Shown: positions 7,227-16,172 of the stretch, piece after piece | Layout of the letters: the number at the start of each line of letters is the position of its first letter | Numbering within the stretch: the first letter of the stretch is position 1 | Assembly: GCA_018062515.1 (NCBI GenBank) | Contig: JAGOSC010000002.1 | Location: 1-64,000, forward strand | DNA: 64,000 bases | Direction: 5' to 3' | From: Candidatus Omnitrophota bacterium | Lineage (GTDB): Bacteria; Omnitrophota; Gorgyraeia; Zapsychrales; Zapsychraceae | The notes under the pieces: generated by a model | Seen by the model: only the letters and a program-made list of their open reading frames with translations | The model's database searches: none | Told to the model about the DNA's origin: nothing | Made by a program: the position numbers and the translations under genes

Positions 7227-8507
7227 ATGTCGCTTTTAATAAAAAATGCCATGATTATCAATGCCGATAAAAGAGAAAAACAGGCAAAAGATATATTTAT
7301 CGATAAAGGAATCATTAAAAAAATTGGACCCGCGTTAAAGGTCAGCGCGAAAAAGACGATTGACGCCAAAGGGCTTTTGGTTTTGCCCGGGTTGATTGAT
7401 ATTCATGTCCATTTTCGCGAGCCGGGACAGGAATATAAAGAAACAATTGAAACCGGTTCACGCGCGGCCGTTAAGGGAGGCTTCACGGGAGTTATGTGTA
7501 TGCCGAATACGCGCCCCGTTATTGATAATGCAATGATTGTGGAAGCGATTAAAAAGGAAGCTGAACGCGTGGGGCTATGTAATGTGATTCCGATCGGATC
7601 GATTACGCGCGGCCAAAAGGATGCTCAGCTCGTTGATATGTTTGAAATGAAAGAAGCGGGATGCCTGGCCTTGTCCGACGACGGGAAAAGCGTTGAAAAT
7701 AGTCAATTGATGCGACGGGCCTTAGAATATTCTAAGATGGTTGATATTCTTTTGATTCAACATTGCGAAGATCCACTCATCAGCGCCGGTGGCGCAATGA
7801 ATGAAGGAATAACTTCGACGCTGTTAGGAATTAAAGCGGATCCATACATTTCCGAAAGTATTATTGTGGCTAGAGATATCGAATTAGTACATTTTTTGGG
7901 AGGGCATATCCATTTTGCCCATATGAGTTGTCGACGATCGATTGAATTGATTCGCCAGGCCAAGGCGCAGGGAATATCCGTCACTGCCGAAGCTTGTCCG
8001 CATCATTTTGCTTTAACCGACGAGGTTGTTAAGTCATTTGATACGAATACCAAAATGAATCCGCCTTTACGTACTGCCGACGATGTTGAAGCCATCAAAG
8101 AAGGGCTTAAGGACGGCACCATTGATTTAATTGTCACCGATCACGCGCCGCACTCACAGGAAGATAAAGAAGTAGAATTTGAATGCGCGCCGTTTGGAAT
8201 CATCGGCCTTGAAACATCATTAGCTTTAACGATAACGGAATTAATCAAGCCCGGCATTTTAACGTGGGAACAAGTCGTAGATAAAATGTCGACCGCTCAA
8301 GCCAAAATTTCCAAAATGAAAAATAAAGGCATTTTGAAAGAAGGATTCGACGCGGATATCACGATTGTTGATCCGGATGAAGAATGGGTTATTACCAAAG
8401 AAGACACGGTTTCAAAATCCAAAAACAGTCCTTTTTTTGGAACAACCGTCACAGGCCGGGTAAAAACCACCATATATGGTGGAAAAATCGTTTTTGAAGA
8501 CCAATAG
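7227..8507 (+). CDS. pyrC: Dihydroorotase (type I)
   Basis: Cyclizes carbamoyl-aspartate to dihydroorotate. It is an amidohydrolase-fold protein with the HVHFREPG metal-binding motif near residues 60-67, the substrate segment CMPNTRP, a His ligand in QHCED, a second in HFAHMS, and the catalytic Asp in VTDHAPHSQEDKE. 426 aa matches long type I enzymes, which often act next to or with PyrB. AAAGGAAAATAGAG forms the ribosome site. No terminator is visible at its end; an AT-rich 217-bp gap with DnaA-box-like words follows. Confidence 0.96.
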   Translation: MSLLIKNAMIINADKREKQAKDIFIDKGIIKKIGPALKVSAKKTIDAKGLLVLPGLIDIHVHFREPGQEYKETIETGSRAAVKGGFTGVMCMPNTRPVIDNAMIVEAIKKEAERVGLCNVIPIGSITRGQKDAQLVDMFEMKEAGCLALSDDGKSVENSQLMRRALEYSKMVDILLIQHCEDPLISAGGAMNEGITSTLLGIKADPYISESIIVARDIELVHFLGGHIHFAHMSCRRSIELIRQAKAQGISVTAEACPHHFALTDEVVKSFDTNTKMNPPLRTADDVEAIKEGLKDGTIDLIVTDHAPHSQEDKEVEFECAPFGIIGLETSLALTITELIKPGILTWEQVVDKMSTAQAKISKMKNKGILKEGFDADITIVDPDEEWVITKEDTVSKSKNSPFFGTTVTGRVKTTIYGGKIVFEDQ

Positions 8508-8525
8508 CCTTACCATATATAGTAG

Positions 8526-8582
8526 TTATTCACAGGTTTTATACAAGATGTGGAAAAGTATTTAGGGAGCAATTTACCCACA
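8526..8582. other. Cluster of DnaA-box-like sequences in an AT-rich gap
   Basis: TTATTCACA (8526-8534, +), TTTTCCACA (8549-8557, minus) and TTACCCACA (8574-8582, +). The first two match TTWTNCACA and the third has one mismatch. Very AT-rich sequence follows (about 8583-8680). No dnaA or dnaN is nearby and genes run + on both sides, so a chromosome origin is unlikely; a DnaA-responsive or titration site is possible. Confidence 0.35.
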
Positions 8583-8724
8583 AATTAATAACTATAATGA
8601 TATAAGTGGAATATATTACCTAATATAATTGGATTAATGTCTATATAAATTAGTCATTATCCCAAAATAAAAATATCAGTTTTTTGTCACATGTTTGTCA
8701 AGATATAGGAATGGTGTATTAATT

Positions 8725-9195
8725 ATGCGAAAACAAAAAATTACAATTTCCGTCATTGGTGGGTCCGAAATAAATAGTGAAGTGGAACAATTAGCCCACA
8801 ATGTAGGTATAATTGTGGCAGAAGTGGGTGCTATCCTCGTGTGTGGAGGTCTAAACGGCGCTATGAAGGCGTCTTGTAAGGGCGCAAAAGAGGCTGGAGG
8901 TATGACAATTGGCCTTCTTCCCGGTATTCATAAGCATGATGCCAATGAATATATTGATGTGGCGTTACCGACGACGATCGGTTTTGCGCGAAATGCTTGC
9001 GTTGCCGCCAGTGCGGATATCATTATTGCGCTTCCTGGTAGCCATGGAACGTCTTCTGAAATATCATATGGCATGGTTTACAAACGTCCCATCATTGATC
9101 TCGGTGGATGGAATAGAGATGGAATGATTCAGGTTAAGGATTTAAAGGATGTTAAAAGAAAAATTACAGAAATGATAGAACAGCTTTCCAAATGA
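8725..9195 (+). CDS. TIGR00725-type LOG/MoCo-carrier-like Rossmann protein
   Basis: A 156-aa single-domain protein of the DprA/Smf-LOG superfamily. The nucleotide-binding strand ISVIGGSE, the CGGLNGAMKASCKGAKEAGG segment and PGSHGTSSEI near residue 108 match TIGR00725 and plant molybdenum-cofactor carriers more closely than the PGGxGTxxE cytokinin-producing LOGs. The exact ligand is not known from sequence. I chose the ATG at 8725 because the upstream TTG at 8695 has no ribosome site. The stop overlaps the next start (ATGA), so the two genes are translationally coupled. Confidence 0.75.
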   Translation: MRKQKITISVIGGSEINSEVEQLAHNVGIIVAEVGAILVCGGLNGAMKASCKGAKEAGGMTIGLLPGIHKHDANEYIDVALPTTIGFARNACVAASADIIIALPGSHGTSSEISYGMVYKRPIIDLGGWNRDGMIQVKDLKDVKRKITEMIEQLSK

Positions 9196-11000
9196 CTATG
9201 ACTGACGTTTTCAAACCGCAGCGCAGGATCGTTTATTTGTCGATTTTTTTGCTGGGTTTTTTGATTTACGCCAATGTTTTAAATGGTGAATTCGTTTCTG
9301 ATGATTATGTATGCATCGTCGATAATGATTCCATAAAAAGCCTCGATCTTTCCGATATTTATACTTCTTATCGAACACGATTTTTAACTGGCCTTACATT
9401 TGCCCTTAATTATTCTGTTTATCAATTAGATGTCACCGGTTATCACATTGTTAACATTCTTTTCCACATTTTAGCTGCATGTTTAGTTTTTACATTCCTC
9501 CGTTGGCTGTTTAAAACGCCCGCTTTAATCAGCACCGTCAGTGAATCCGCCGCTTTTCAAATCTCGACGGCTAGCGCGTTTATATTCTTATGTCATCCTA
9601 TTCAAACACAAGGAGTGGCTTTTATAACTCAACGCGCCGTTGCGCTGGGCACCTGTTTTTATTTAGTAGCTTTGATTGGATATTTAAAAGGAAGAATCAC
9701 CGGACGTAACCGTTTTATGGTGATGGGATTTTGCGCCATGCTTTTGGGAATGATATCAAAAGAAATGACTTTAACCATTCCTATCATGATATTTCTTATG
9801 GAAGTTTTTTTATTGGATGGATTATCAAGAAGAACTTTTTTTGGATTGAGAAAAGTATGGCCTTTTTTGATCGGATACATTTTCTTTCCTATATTATTTC
9901 TGCAAAGAAATACGGGTTCATACTTGGACCTGAGAGGTCAATTTTTAAATGGCATGTTTGATTGGTCTTATTTTCGGACGGAATTAAATGTATTAGTCAC
10001 GTATTTGCGATTCTTTATTTTACCTGTTGGTCAAAATCACGAACACGATGTTATTATTTCTCACAGCTGGCTCGATCCGATCGCTTGGGGTTCAGCGATT
10101 ATATTAGCCTTCCTTATTTTCCTGGGCGTGCGTCAATATCAGAAAAACAGAATAGTGAGTTTTTCGATCTTTTGGTTTTTTATTGCAACTTCGGTTGAAT
10201 TCGTCGTTGTTTGTGTCGTCAAGCGTAAACCCATTGATGAACATTGGATGTATTTAAGCGTCGTAGGATTGTCCCTGTGGTTTGCGTACTCGGCGTACAT
10301 AATTTTAAAGAACGACAGGATGTTTAGACGGGTAATGAGCGTAATTGTTTTTTTATTGTGCTTAATGACGGTTCATAGAAATATAGTATGGCAGACAGAG
10401 ATCGGATTTTGGGTAGACTCCGTCAGTAAAGCCAGCCGTCGGAATGCGTATCTGGGCTTGGGCATCGCATATACGCGTAAAGGACAATTAGATCAAGCTA
10501 TACGAGCTTATAGTGAAGGGCTTCAGAAAAATCCGACGGAAGAAAGACTTTTTACTAATTTTGGACAAGTATTTATGAAGAAAAATCAATTGAATGAAGC
10601 TTTGCAGGTTTATAAAGAAGGACTTCGATTGAATCCCGCCAACGAAAATTTACTTAATAATCTGGGGATTGTATACATGAAAAAAGATCGCGTGAATGAG
10701 GCGATTCAGACGTTTCGTTATCTAATATCTGTTCATCCGGAATTCTCCTCGGGCTATTATAATTTGGGATATGCATATTATTTGATTCATCAAGACAGGA
10801 AAGCCATTGAAATGTTTAAAAAATCTGCGGAGGATCCAATTCATGCCGCTAATGCCCATTATTATATGGCGGAATGTTATTTCAGTTTAAATTTGACGGC
10901 GGACGGTGAAAAAAATTTACGGATCGCCCGGTCATTATATGAAAAAAACAGGGATGTTGAGAGAGTGTATTCAATTGATGAAAGGTTAAAAGAATTATAG
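9192..11000 (+). CDS. TMTC-like membrane protein: GT-C-type N-terminus plus TPR repeats
   Basis: 602 aa. An N-terminal region of about ten membrane helices begins at residue 13, with the acidic pair D37-D38 (NGEFVSDDY) in the first periplasmic loop, where GT-C lipid-phosphate-sugar transferases have catalytic acids. From about residue 415 there are tetratricopeptide repeats (GLGIAYTRKGQLDQAIRAY, NLGIVYMKKDRVNEAIQTF). This layout is that of the TMTC/DUF1736 family, which adds sugars to exported proteins in eukaryotes; the bacterial role is unproven. A paralogue lies at 36644. It directly abuts mutM. Confidence 0.75.
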   Translation: MTMTDVFKPQRRIVYLSIFLLGFLIYANVLNGEFVSDDYVCIVDNDSIKSLDLSDIYTSYRTRFLTGLTFALNYSVYQLDVTGYHIVNILFHILAACLVFTFLRWLFKTPALISTVSESAAFQISTASAFIFLCHPIQTQGVAFITQRAVALGTCFYLVALIGYLKGRITGRNRFMVMGFCAMLLGMISKEMTLTIPIMIFLMEVFLLDGLSRRTFFGLRKVWPFLIGYIFFPILFLQRNTGSYLDLRGQFLNGMFDWSYFRTELNVLVTYLRFFILPVGQNHEHDVIISHSWLDPIAWGSAIILAFLIFLGVRQYQKNRIVSFSIFWFFIATSVEFVVVCVVKRKPIDEHWMYLSVVGLSLWFAYSAYIILKNDRMFRRVMSVIVFLLCLMTVHRNIVWQTEIGFWVDSVSKASRRNAYLGLGIAYTRKGQLDQAIRAYSEGLQKNPTEERLFTNFGQVFMKKNQLNEALQVYKEGLRLNPANENLLNNLGIVYMKKDRVNEAIQTFRYLISVHPEFSSGYYNLGYAYYLIHQDRKAIEMFKKSAEDPIHAANAHYYMAECYFSLNLTADGEKNLRIARSLYEKNRDVERVYSIDERLKEL

Positions 11001-11831
11001 ATGCCGGAATTACCTGAAGTTGAAACGATGAGAACGGATTTACAGAAACACATACTTCATTTGAAAATCGAGGATATTTTTGTCTACGATCATCGGGTTA
11101 TCAAAGACATCCTTCCTGCAGTTTTTATCCGGAAATTAAAAGGCCGGAAGGTTTTGTCCGTCGAGAGAAGGGGAAAAGGATTAATTCTCACACTGGATAA
11201 CGGAACCTATTTACTGATTCAGGTCAAAATGACCGGTTATTTTGTTTATGGTTCTAATTTGAAAGAAAATGAGAATTCCAAGGAAACAAAAGTGATCTTC
11301 CGCCTATCCAATGGAATGTTTTTAAATTATAATGATCACCGATTATTCGGAAAACTGAGTTTGATTAAACGTCTGGGTGATGCTCCGTATTTAGCAACGA
11401 TCGGACCGGAACCATTGGGGGATCAATTCACCGTCGATTGGTTATATGATCAGTTAATGAAGAAAACATCTCCGATTAAACCATTATTAATGAATCAGCA
11501 GTTTGTGGCGGGGATCGGGAATATTTACGCGTCTGAAATACTTTTTTCCGCGGGTTTGCATCCTGAGACGCCGGCGAAAAATTTGACTAAGACGCAGGCC
11601 AAAAGGATTCATCAATCGACGCTAAGAATTTTGAATGAAGCTATCAAATTTCGGGGAACATCGATGCGTAATTATAGAGATTCTTCCGGAGAAAAGGGAA
11701 AGTTCAAAGATAGAATTAAAGTTTATGGAAAAGAAAACGAAGAATGCCCCACATGCAGTCGATCAATAAAACGAATCGTGCAGGCTCAGCGCAGCACATT
11801 TTTTTGTGATCATTGCCAAAACAAAAATTAA
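11001..11831 (+). CDS. mutM: Formamidopyrimidine-DNA glycosylase
   Basis: Removes 8-oxoguanine and formamidopyrimidines and cleaves the abasic site. MPELPEVETMR gives the catalytic Pro2 (Schiff base) and Glu3. The RRGKGL segment supplies Lys59, equivalent to the K57 of E. coli. The helix-two-turn-helix carries QQFVAGIGNIYASEIL, and the C-terminal zinc finger is CPTC...CDHC. 276 aa is normal. The ATG immediately follows the TPR gene's stop, and pyrK begins 4 bases after mutM. Confidence 0.96.
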   Translation: MPELPEVETMRTDLQKHILHLKIEDIFVYDHRVIKDILPAVFIRKLKGRKVLSVERRGKGLILTLDNGTYLLIQVKMTGYFVYGSNLKENENSKETKVIFRLSNGMFLNYNDHRLFGKLSLIKRLGDAPYLATIGPEPLGDQFTVDWLYDQLMKKTSPIKPLLMNQQFVAGIGNIYASEILFSAGLHPETPAKNLTKTQAKRIHQSTLRILNEAIKFRGTSMRNYRDSSGEKGKFKDRIKVYGKENEECPTCSRSIKRIVQAQRSTFFCDHCQNKN

Positions 11832-11835
11832 TAAC

Positions 11836-12612
11836 ATGCCAAAACTCCAAAATATTTATAAAGTCATTTCCAATGAAAAGTTATGTCCAAAGTTTTATCG
11901 TCTGTGTTTTGATGCCAAGCCGATTAAAGACCAAGTAATAGCCGGCCAATTTGTTCATATTCGTACGAATGATGGGTTTGAACCTTTTTTCCGACGACCG
12001 TTCAGTGTTTATCGAGCCAAACGTTATATTGAAGTTTTTTATGAAAATGTTGGTCCAGGCACAAAACTCATGTCTCAGTTAAAGACCGGAGATCAAATTG
12101 ATGTGCTTGGCCCCCTCGGAACACCATTTATCTTACCGCCCAAAGGAACCAAACAAGTGGTCATGATTGCTGGTGGCATCGGTGTAGCGCCATTTTTAAT
12201 TCTGACGGATGTTTTAAAGAAAATGAAAATGGAATTAATTTTAATATATGGTGGTCGTACAAAAGGCCACGTTTATCCCATGAAAGAGTTTAAAGAAAAT
12301 GGATGCAAAATTTTCGTATCCACCGACGATGGTAGTAAAGGCGTAAAAGGCCGGGTCACGGAATTGTTTTCTAAAATTAATTTGAATCCCAAAGAAACGT
12401 TTCTTTATACTTGCGGTCCTTCGCCGATGATGGCGGCCGTGCAGAAATTTGCGCGTCAGCATCAATTGAAAGGACAAGCGGCTTGCGAGGAAATTATGGC
12501 CTGCGCACTGGGTGCGTGTTTAGGCTGTTCCATCAAAACAACCCACGGCTATAAAACCGTTTGTTATGATGGTCCTGTATTTGATTTACAAGAAGTGATG
12601 TTTGAGCATTGA
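11836..12612 (+). CDS. pyrK: Dihydroorotate dehydrogenase B electron-transfer subunit
   Basis: Passes electrons from PyrD to NAD+ through FAD and a [2Fe-2S] cluster. FAD-binding RRPFSVYR lies near residue 55, the NAD-binding glycine segment GGIGVAPFLILTD near 113-125, and the Cys cluster CEEIMACALGACLGC near the C-terminus with a fourth Cys in YKTVC. I start it at the ATG at 11836 (MPKLQNIYKV); the frame is open upstream but overlaps mutM. The presence of PyrK makes the PyrD at 12993 a class 1B enzyme. The two are separated by a small TauE-like gene. Confidence 0.93.
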   Translation: MPKLQNIYKVISNEKLCPKFYRLCFDAKPIKDQVIAGQFVHIRTNDGFEPFFRRPFSVYRAKRYIEVFYENVGPGTKLMSQLKTGDQIDVLGPLGTPFILPPKGTKQVVMIAGGIGVAPFLILTDVLKKMKMELILIYGGRTKGHVYPMKEFKENGCKIFVSTDDGSKGVKGRVTELFSKINLNPKETFLYTCGPSPMMAAVQKFARQHQLKGQAACEEIMACALGACLGCSIKTTHGYKTVCYDGPVFDLQEVMFEH

Positions 12613-12626
12613 TAGAGGAAAGGTAA

Positions 12627-12986
12627 ATGCAGATCGTCTTTTTTATTTTGATTGGATTTATCGGTGGATTGCTCGGCGGAGCATTAGGTCTGGGCGGCGG
12701 AGCCATCATGGTGCCGCTTTTGGTCATGGTCGCTGGTTTGACTCAGCATCAAGCCCAGGGAACTGTTATTGGCCTACTGACATTACCGGTTTTTTTTGCC
12801 GCGGCCTGGCGATATTATATTGCCGGAAATTTAAAATTAAATATCACAGGATTTATGATTATAGGTTTTATCGTAGGCTCATTACTAGGAGCACATTTGG
12901 TTCAATATTTACCAGCGGACGTTTTGAAGAAATGGTTCGGGGCTTTTCTCATTTTATTGGGCATAAAAATGTTTTTCTTTAGGTAA
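12627..12986 (+). CDS. Half-length TauE/SafE-type membrane protein
   Basis: 119 aa with about four membrane helices. LGGALGLGGGAIMVPLLVM (residues 13-31) is the signature of the TauE/SafE sulfite or organosulfonate exporter family. Family members usually have two such halves (about 250 aa); this protein has one and presumably dimerizes. The ribosome site GAGGAAAGG lies just before the ATG. It sits between pyrK and pyrD with short gaps and is probably co-transcribed, but nothing shows a role in pyrimidine synthesis. Confidence 0.8.
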   Translation: MQIVFFILIGFIGGLLGGALGLGGGAIMVPLLVMVAGLTQHQAQGTVIGLLTLPVFFAAAWRYYIAGNLKLNITGFMIIGFIVGSLLGAHLVQYLPADVLKKWFGAFLILLGIKMFFFR

Positions 12987-12992
12987 AAAATT

Positions 12993-13898
12993 ATGAATTT
13001 AGAAGTCAGAATTGGACAAACAAAATTTTTAAATCCGGTTACTGTCGCCTCAGGTACATTCGGCCATGCGGAAAAATATTATGATTTAGAGGAAGTCCAA
13101 AAATTAGGCGCCATCGTTCCTAAAACAGTTACACTTCGGGCGCAAGAGGGTAATCCTCCAGTACGTATTGTTGAAACACCGTCGGGAATGTTAAATGCTA
13201 TTGGGATTGAAAATCCGGGGGCGGATGGGTTTATCGAGAAAAAATTGCCTGGATTTAAAAAGATCGGGGTTCCGCTCATTATCAGTATATTGGGGCATAA
13301 TGATGAGGACTTTAAAATATTAGCTGAAAAATTTACACAAGCTGGAGGATTCGCCGCGTTAGAATTGAATTTATCCTGCCCGAATCTTGGACATAAGACC
13401 TTGGTCGCGCAAGACCCGCAGGCCACGCATCGTATTGTTAAATTAGTTAAATCCATCGCGAAGGTTCCCGTCATTGCCAAACTTGCACCCAATGTAACGG
13501 ATATTACCGTGATTGCTCAGGCCGCTGAAGATGCCGGCGCCGACGGGTTAAGTTTGATTAATACATTTTCCGGTATGGTCATTGATGTTGAAAAACAAAA
13601 ATCGGTTTTAGGGAATTTTACCGGCGGATTAAGCGGCCCGGCGATTCGTCCATTAGCCGTGAATATTGTTTATCAAACCGCGCAAAAGGTAAAGATTCCG
13701 ATCATTGCGATGGGCGGAATTGCTAATGCCGACGATGCTCTTCAATTTATCTTAGCTGGTGCGACGATGGTAGCGGTGGGAACAATGAATTTTGTTAATC
13801 CACGAGCGCCGCTAGAAGTTTTAAACGGTATTAAAGATTATATGAAAAGACATAAAGTTAATAACATTCATGAACTTAGAGGAAAAGTAAAACGTTAG
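12993..13898 (+). CDS. pyrD: Dihydroorotate dehydrogenase B, catalytic subunit
   Basis: Cytosolic FMN TIM-barrel enzyme oxidizing dihydroorotate to orotate. The N-terminal PVTVASGTFG loop, ELNLSCPNLGHK (with the Cys that acts as base in class 1 enzymes) and C-terminal phosphate-binding GGIANADDALQFILAGA and AVGTMNF are all present. 301 aa. It pairs with PyrK upstream, which fits NAD+-linked class 1B. A structured non-coding stretch separates it from pyrF. Confidence 0.95.
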   Translation: MNLEVRIGQTKFLNPVTVASGTFGHAEKYYDLEEVQKLGAIVPKTVTLRAQEGNPPVRIVETPSGMLNAIGIENPGADGFIEKKLPGFKKIGVPLIISILGHNDEDFKILAEKFTQAGGFAALELNLSCPNLGHKTLVAQDPQATHRIVKLVKSIAKVPVIAKLAPNVTDITVIAQAAEDAGADGLSLINTFSGMVIDVEKQKSVLGNFTGGLSGPAIRPLAVNIVYQTAQKVKIPIIAMGGIANADDALQFILAGATMVAVGTMNFVNPRAPLEVLNGIKDYMKRHKVNNIHELRGKVKR

Positions 13899-13903
13899 GA
13901 TTT

Positions 13904-14028
13904 CATCCGTCTACGCCGCTACCCTGGGAAATGATGTAAGTATGGCTTCGACGGATGTTCGCCGTTATCTAGAAAAAACGGATGAACCCGACGAAGCCAA
14001 AGACGAAAGTACTTGGCGAAGACGGGTT
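13904..14028 (+). repeat. Three-hairpin palindromic element between pyrD and pyrF
   Basis: Three consecutive inverted repeats. CATCCGTC (13904-13911)/GACGGATG (13950-13957) has an inner GCC/GGC. CCGTT (13962-13966) pairs with AACGG (13977-13981). AACCCG (13985-13990)/CGGGTT (14023-14028) encloses a symmetric 5x5 internal loop and a second stem GCCAA/TTGGC. There is no T-run, so it is not a terminator. It resembles REP-like palindromes; whether it recurs in the genome cannot be seen here. Confidence 0.6.
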
Positions 14029-14066
14029 ATAAGAAAGGTATCACGGCTTTAGCTGTGGGGCTCCAT

Positions 14067-14801
14067 ATGGAAAAAGGAAAATTAATTGTCGCTCTGGATG
14101 TTGAAACATTTGATGAAGCGCGCGTATTGATTGATGAGCTTAAAGATGTCATCGACATTTATAAAATCGGCAGCCAATTGTTTACGGCCTGCGGTCCCGT
14201 CGTCGTGAGGTATGTTTTAGCTTTAGGTAAACAAGTATTTTTGGATTTAAAATTTCATGATATTCCCAACACCGTGGCTAATGCAGTTAGCTCGGCGGTG
14301 AAATTACCTCAAGCTGTCCACGAAGCCCAAAATAATATTCAGCCTACCCAAGAGCTGCTCATGTGTACTTTGCACATTTTAGGAGGCGGCGAAATGCTTA
14401 AACAAGCCGTTGCGGCGGCCAAGAAACAAGCACAAAACATGGGAGTTAAACAAACATTGTTGGTCGGTATTACCGTTTTAACCAGCGATGAAAATGCTGA
14501 CAATGTGCGTGATTTGGTGATTGAACGCGCTAAATTAGCTAAAGAGTCAGGTCTCGACGGTATTGTTGCCTCCGTACAGGAAGCAGCATTGATTCGAAAA
14601 ACATTCGGTCCCGATTTTGTCATCGTAACGCCGGGAATCCGTCCAGCCGGAGCGGATGCGGGTGATCAAAAGCGTGTGGCTACACCAGCTGAGGCCATTC
14701 GAGCCGGAAGCAATTATTTGGTCGTGGGTCGGCCGATTGTCAAAGCAGAAAATCCCCGGAACGCTGCTAAAGAAATTTTAAAACAGCTCAAAGAAGCTTA
14801 G
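14067..14801 (+). CDS. pyrF: Orotidine 5'-phosphate decarboxylase
   Basis: Final step to UMP. IVALDV at the start, the catalytic DLKFHDIPNT (Asp-Lys-x-x-Asp arrangement) near residues 64-73, and TPGIRPAGADAGDQKR plus VVGRPI in the phosphate-binding region define a group I OMP decarboxylase. I chose the ATG at 14067; the frame is open back to a TTG at 14013, but that stretch lies in the palindromic element. An insertion of roughly 20 residues between the DIPN loop and the next strand (QAVHEAQNNIQPTQE) is longer than usual. 244 aa. Confidence 0.92.
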   Translation: MEKGKLIVALDVETFDEARVLIDELKDVIDIYKIGSQLFTACGPVVVRYVLALGKQVFLDLKFHDIPNTVANAVSSAVKLPQAVHEAQNNIQPTQELLMCTLHILGGGEMLKQAVAAAKKQAQNMGVKQTLLVGITVLTSDENADNVRDLVIERAKLAKESGLDGIVASVQEAALIRKTFGPDFVIVTPGIRPAGADAGDQKRVATPAEAIRAGSNYLVVGRPIVKAENPRNAAKEILKQLKEA

Positions 14802-14843
14802 TTTAAAACATCATTTAAAGATTTCCCCCGTCTAAGATTGATC

Positions 14844-15989
14844 ATGAAAGATATCATTAAAAATCTAATCTTAATTGCTATCAGCCTGCTCATCGGCATT
14901 GTTTTATTTGAATTAACGTTACGTATTATTTATCATGAAAAGTTTGGGCCACGCCCAGCTTTTTATATGGCGGATGAGGCATTAGGATGGAAGCCGTCGC
15001 CTCGGCTCAATAATACCTTTTATGGCCCTGATTTTGTTGTCCATATTAACACCGACGAGGAAGGTCGCCGTTTAGGCAGTTTGGGGCCGGTCGACTATAC
15101 GAAAGAAGTGATTGTACTTTTAGGAGATTCTTACACCTTCGGGTGGGGAGTCAATGATGATGAAACGATGGCATCCTACTTAGATGAGATGTTTTATAAA
15201 GATTCTAAAAATCAGGTGAGAGTTGTAAATCTCGGCGTGGGAGGATACGGCACTCTACAACACGCGGTTCGGCTGGCAAAGCTCCTCGGGAATCATAAGG
15301 ATATCAAGATCAAGGCGGTGATTGTTAATCATTGTTCGAATGATGCCAGAGATAATTTGAAGTCATTGGGGTATCATTCCGGTTACACCACGTCAAGAAC
15401 GGTTAAAAAAACGCGGAGCATGTTGCATTCAATCAATTTTCTCACCTATATTAAAGAAGTGTATAAAAAGCGCGCTGAAAATAAAAATGTTATCGCAAAA
15501 CCCAATGAAAAGAATGGATTTCTAAACGATCAACTTTGGTCGTATCAGGTAATCGCCCCCGATTATTATCCTCTGCAAGCAACAATCAACAATCGCGTCA
15601 TCAGCCTCGAAGGAATATCAGAGAAAGACATTTATTATGACGGAGTATCGCCGTTCACTCGTATACAAAGAGAATTATATTTAGAAGGTGTACGAATGAT
15701 TCATCAGCAATTAGCTGATCGCCATATACCCATTATTCACACTTTTGTTTATGGAACAGATAAAACTTTTATCAGTGAAGTATCGAGTGTAGTCCATGAA
15801 GCGGAAAATATGGGAAACAAAAGTATTGTCTTAAATGCTCTTCCCGTCGAAGATTCTTATGATCAACTCATTTATAATAAACACAGCGGCGCGCATTACA
15901 CGCCCGGTTTTAATAAATTTTGGGCCGAAACAATGATGAAAACGATTCAAACATACACGGCTACAAACGCCTCAGCTGCCCATTTTTAA
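14844..15989 (+). CDS. Membrane-anchored SGNH/GDSL-family hydrolase
   Basis: About 381 aa. One N-terminal membrane helix (residues 4-25) places the rest in the periplasm. The SGNH block I is LLGDSYTFGWGV near residues 94-105, with the nucleophile Ser in GDS. NHCSNDARDN may supply block III, and GAHYTPGFNKFWAE near the C-terminus looks like the His-containing block V. Such proteins often remove or add acetyl groups on surface polysaccharides. The ATG at 14844 is preferred over the TTG six bases upstream; no good ribosome site is visible for either. Confidence 0.7.
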   Translation: MKDIIKNLILIAISLLIGIVLFELTLRIIYHEKFGPRPAFYMADEALGWKPSPRLNNTFYGPDFVVHINTDEEGRRLGSLGPVDYTKEVIVLLGDSYTFGWGVNDDETMASYLDEMFYKDSKNQVRVVNLGVGGYGTLQHAVRLAKLLGNHKDIKIKAVIVNHCSNDARDNLKSLGYHSGYTTSRTVKKTRSMLHSINFLTYIKEVYKKRAENKNVIAKPNEKNGFLNDQLWSYQVIAPDYYPLQATINNRVISLEGISEKDIYYDGVSPFTRIQRELYLEGVRMIHQQLADRHIPIIHTFVYGTDKTFISEVSSVVHEAENMGNKSIVLNALPVEDSYDQLIYNKHSGAHYTPGFNKFWAETMMKTIQTYTATNASAAHF

Positions 15990-16013
15990 ATAAGATCCGT
16001 ATGGAAAAAAATG

Positions 16014-16041
16014 TTTACGGACCAACAATTTTATGTATAAT
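16014..16041 (+). promoter_or_regulatory. tRNA-Asp promoter
   Basis: TTTACG (16014-16019), a 16-bp spacer and a perfect TATAAT (16036-16041), about 35 bp before the tRNA. Confidence 0.65.
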
Positions 16042-16076
16042 AGACATTCATTCAGCCGGAAACATGGCTCAATTTT

Positions 16077-16153
16077 GGGGTTGTAGTTCAGTTGGTTAGA
16101 ACGCCGCCCTGTCACGGCGGAGGCCGCGGGTTCAAGTCCCGTCAACCCCGCCA
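16077..16153 (+). tRNA. tRNA-Asp (anticodon GTC)
   Basis: A complete cloverleaf of 77 nt. Acceptor GGGGTTG pairs with CAACCCC, anticodon stem CCGCC/GGCGG encloses the loop CTGTCAC with anticodon GTC, and the T arm is CGGGTTCAAGTCCCG. The discriminator is G and CCA is encoded (16151-16153). Confidence 0.97.
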
Positions 16154-16172
16154 CTTCTTAAAAAAGTGGCGA

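Noticed and set aside
8508..8724. Chromosome origin (oriC)
   Set aside because: Gene direction does not switch here, there is no dnaA/dnaN and only two full consensus boxes are present; kept only as a DnaA-box cluster.
12602..12982. Alternative frame over the TauE-like gene
   Set aside because: The 12627 frame has the family signature and membrane helices; this frame has neither.
15972..16154. Minus-strand 60-aa ORF beginning MAGLTGLEPAASAV
   Set aside because: It is the antisense of tRNA-Asp; this peptide is a well-known false prediction over tRNA genes.
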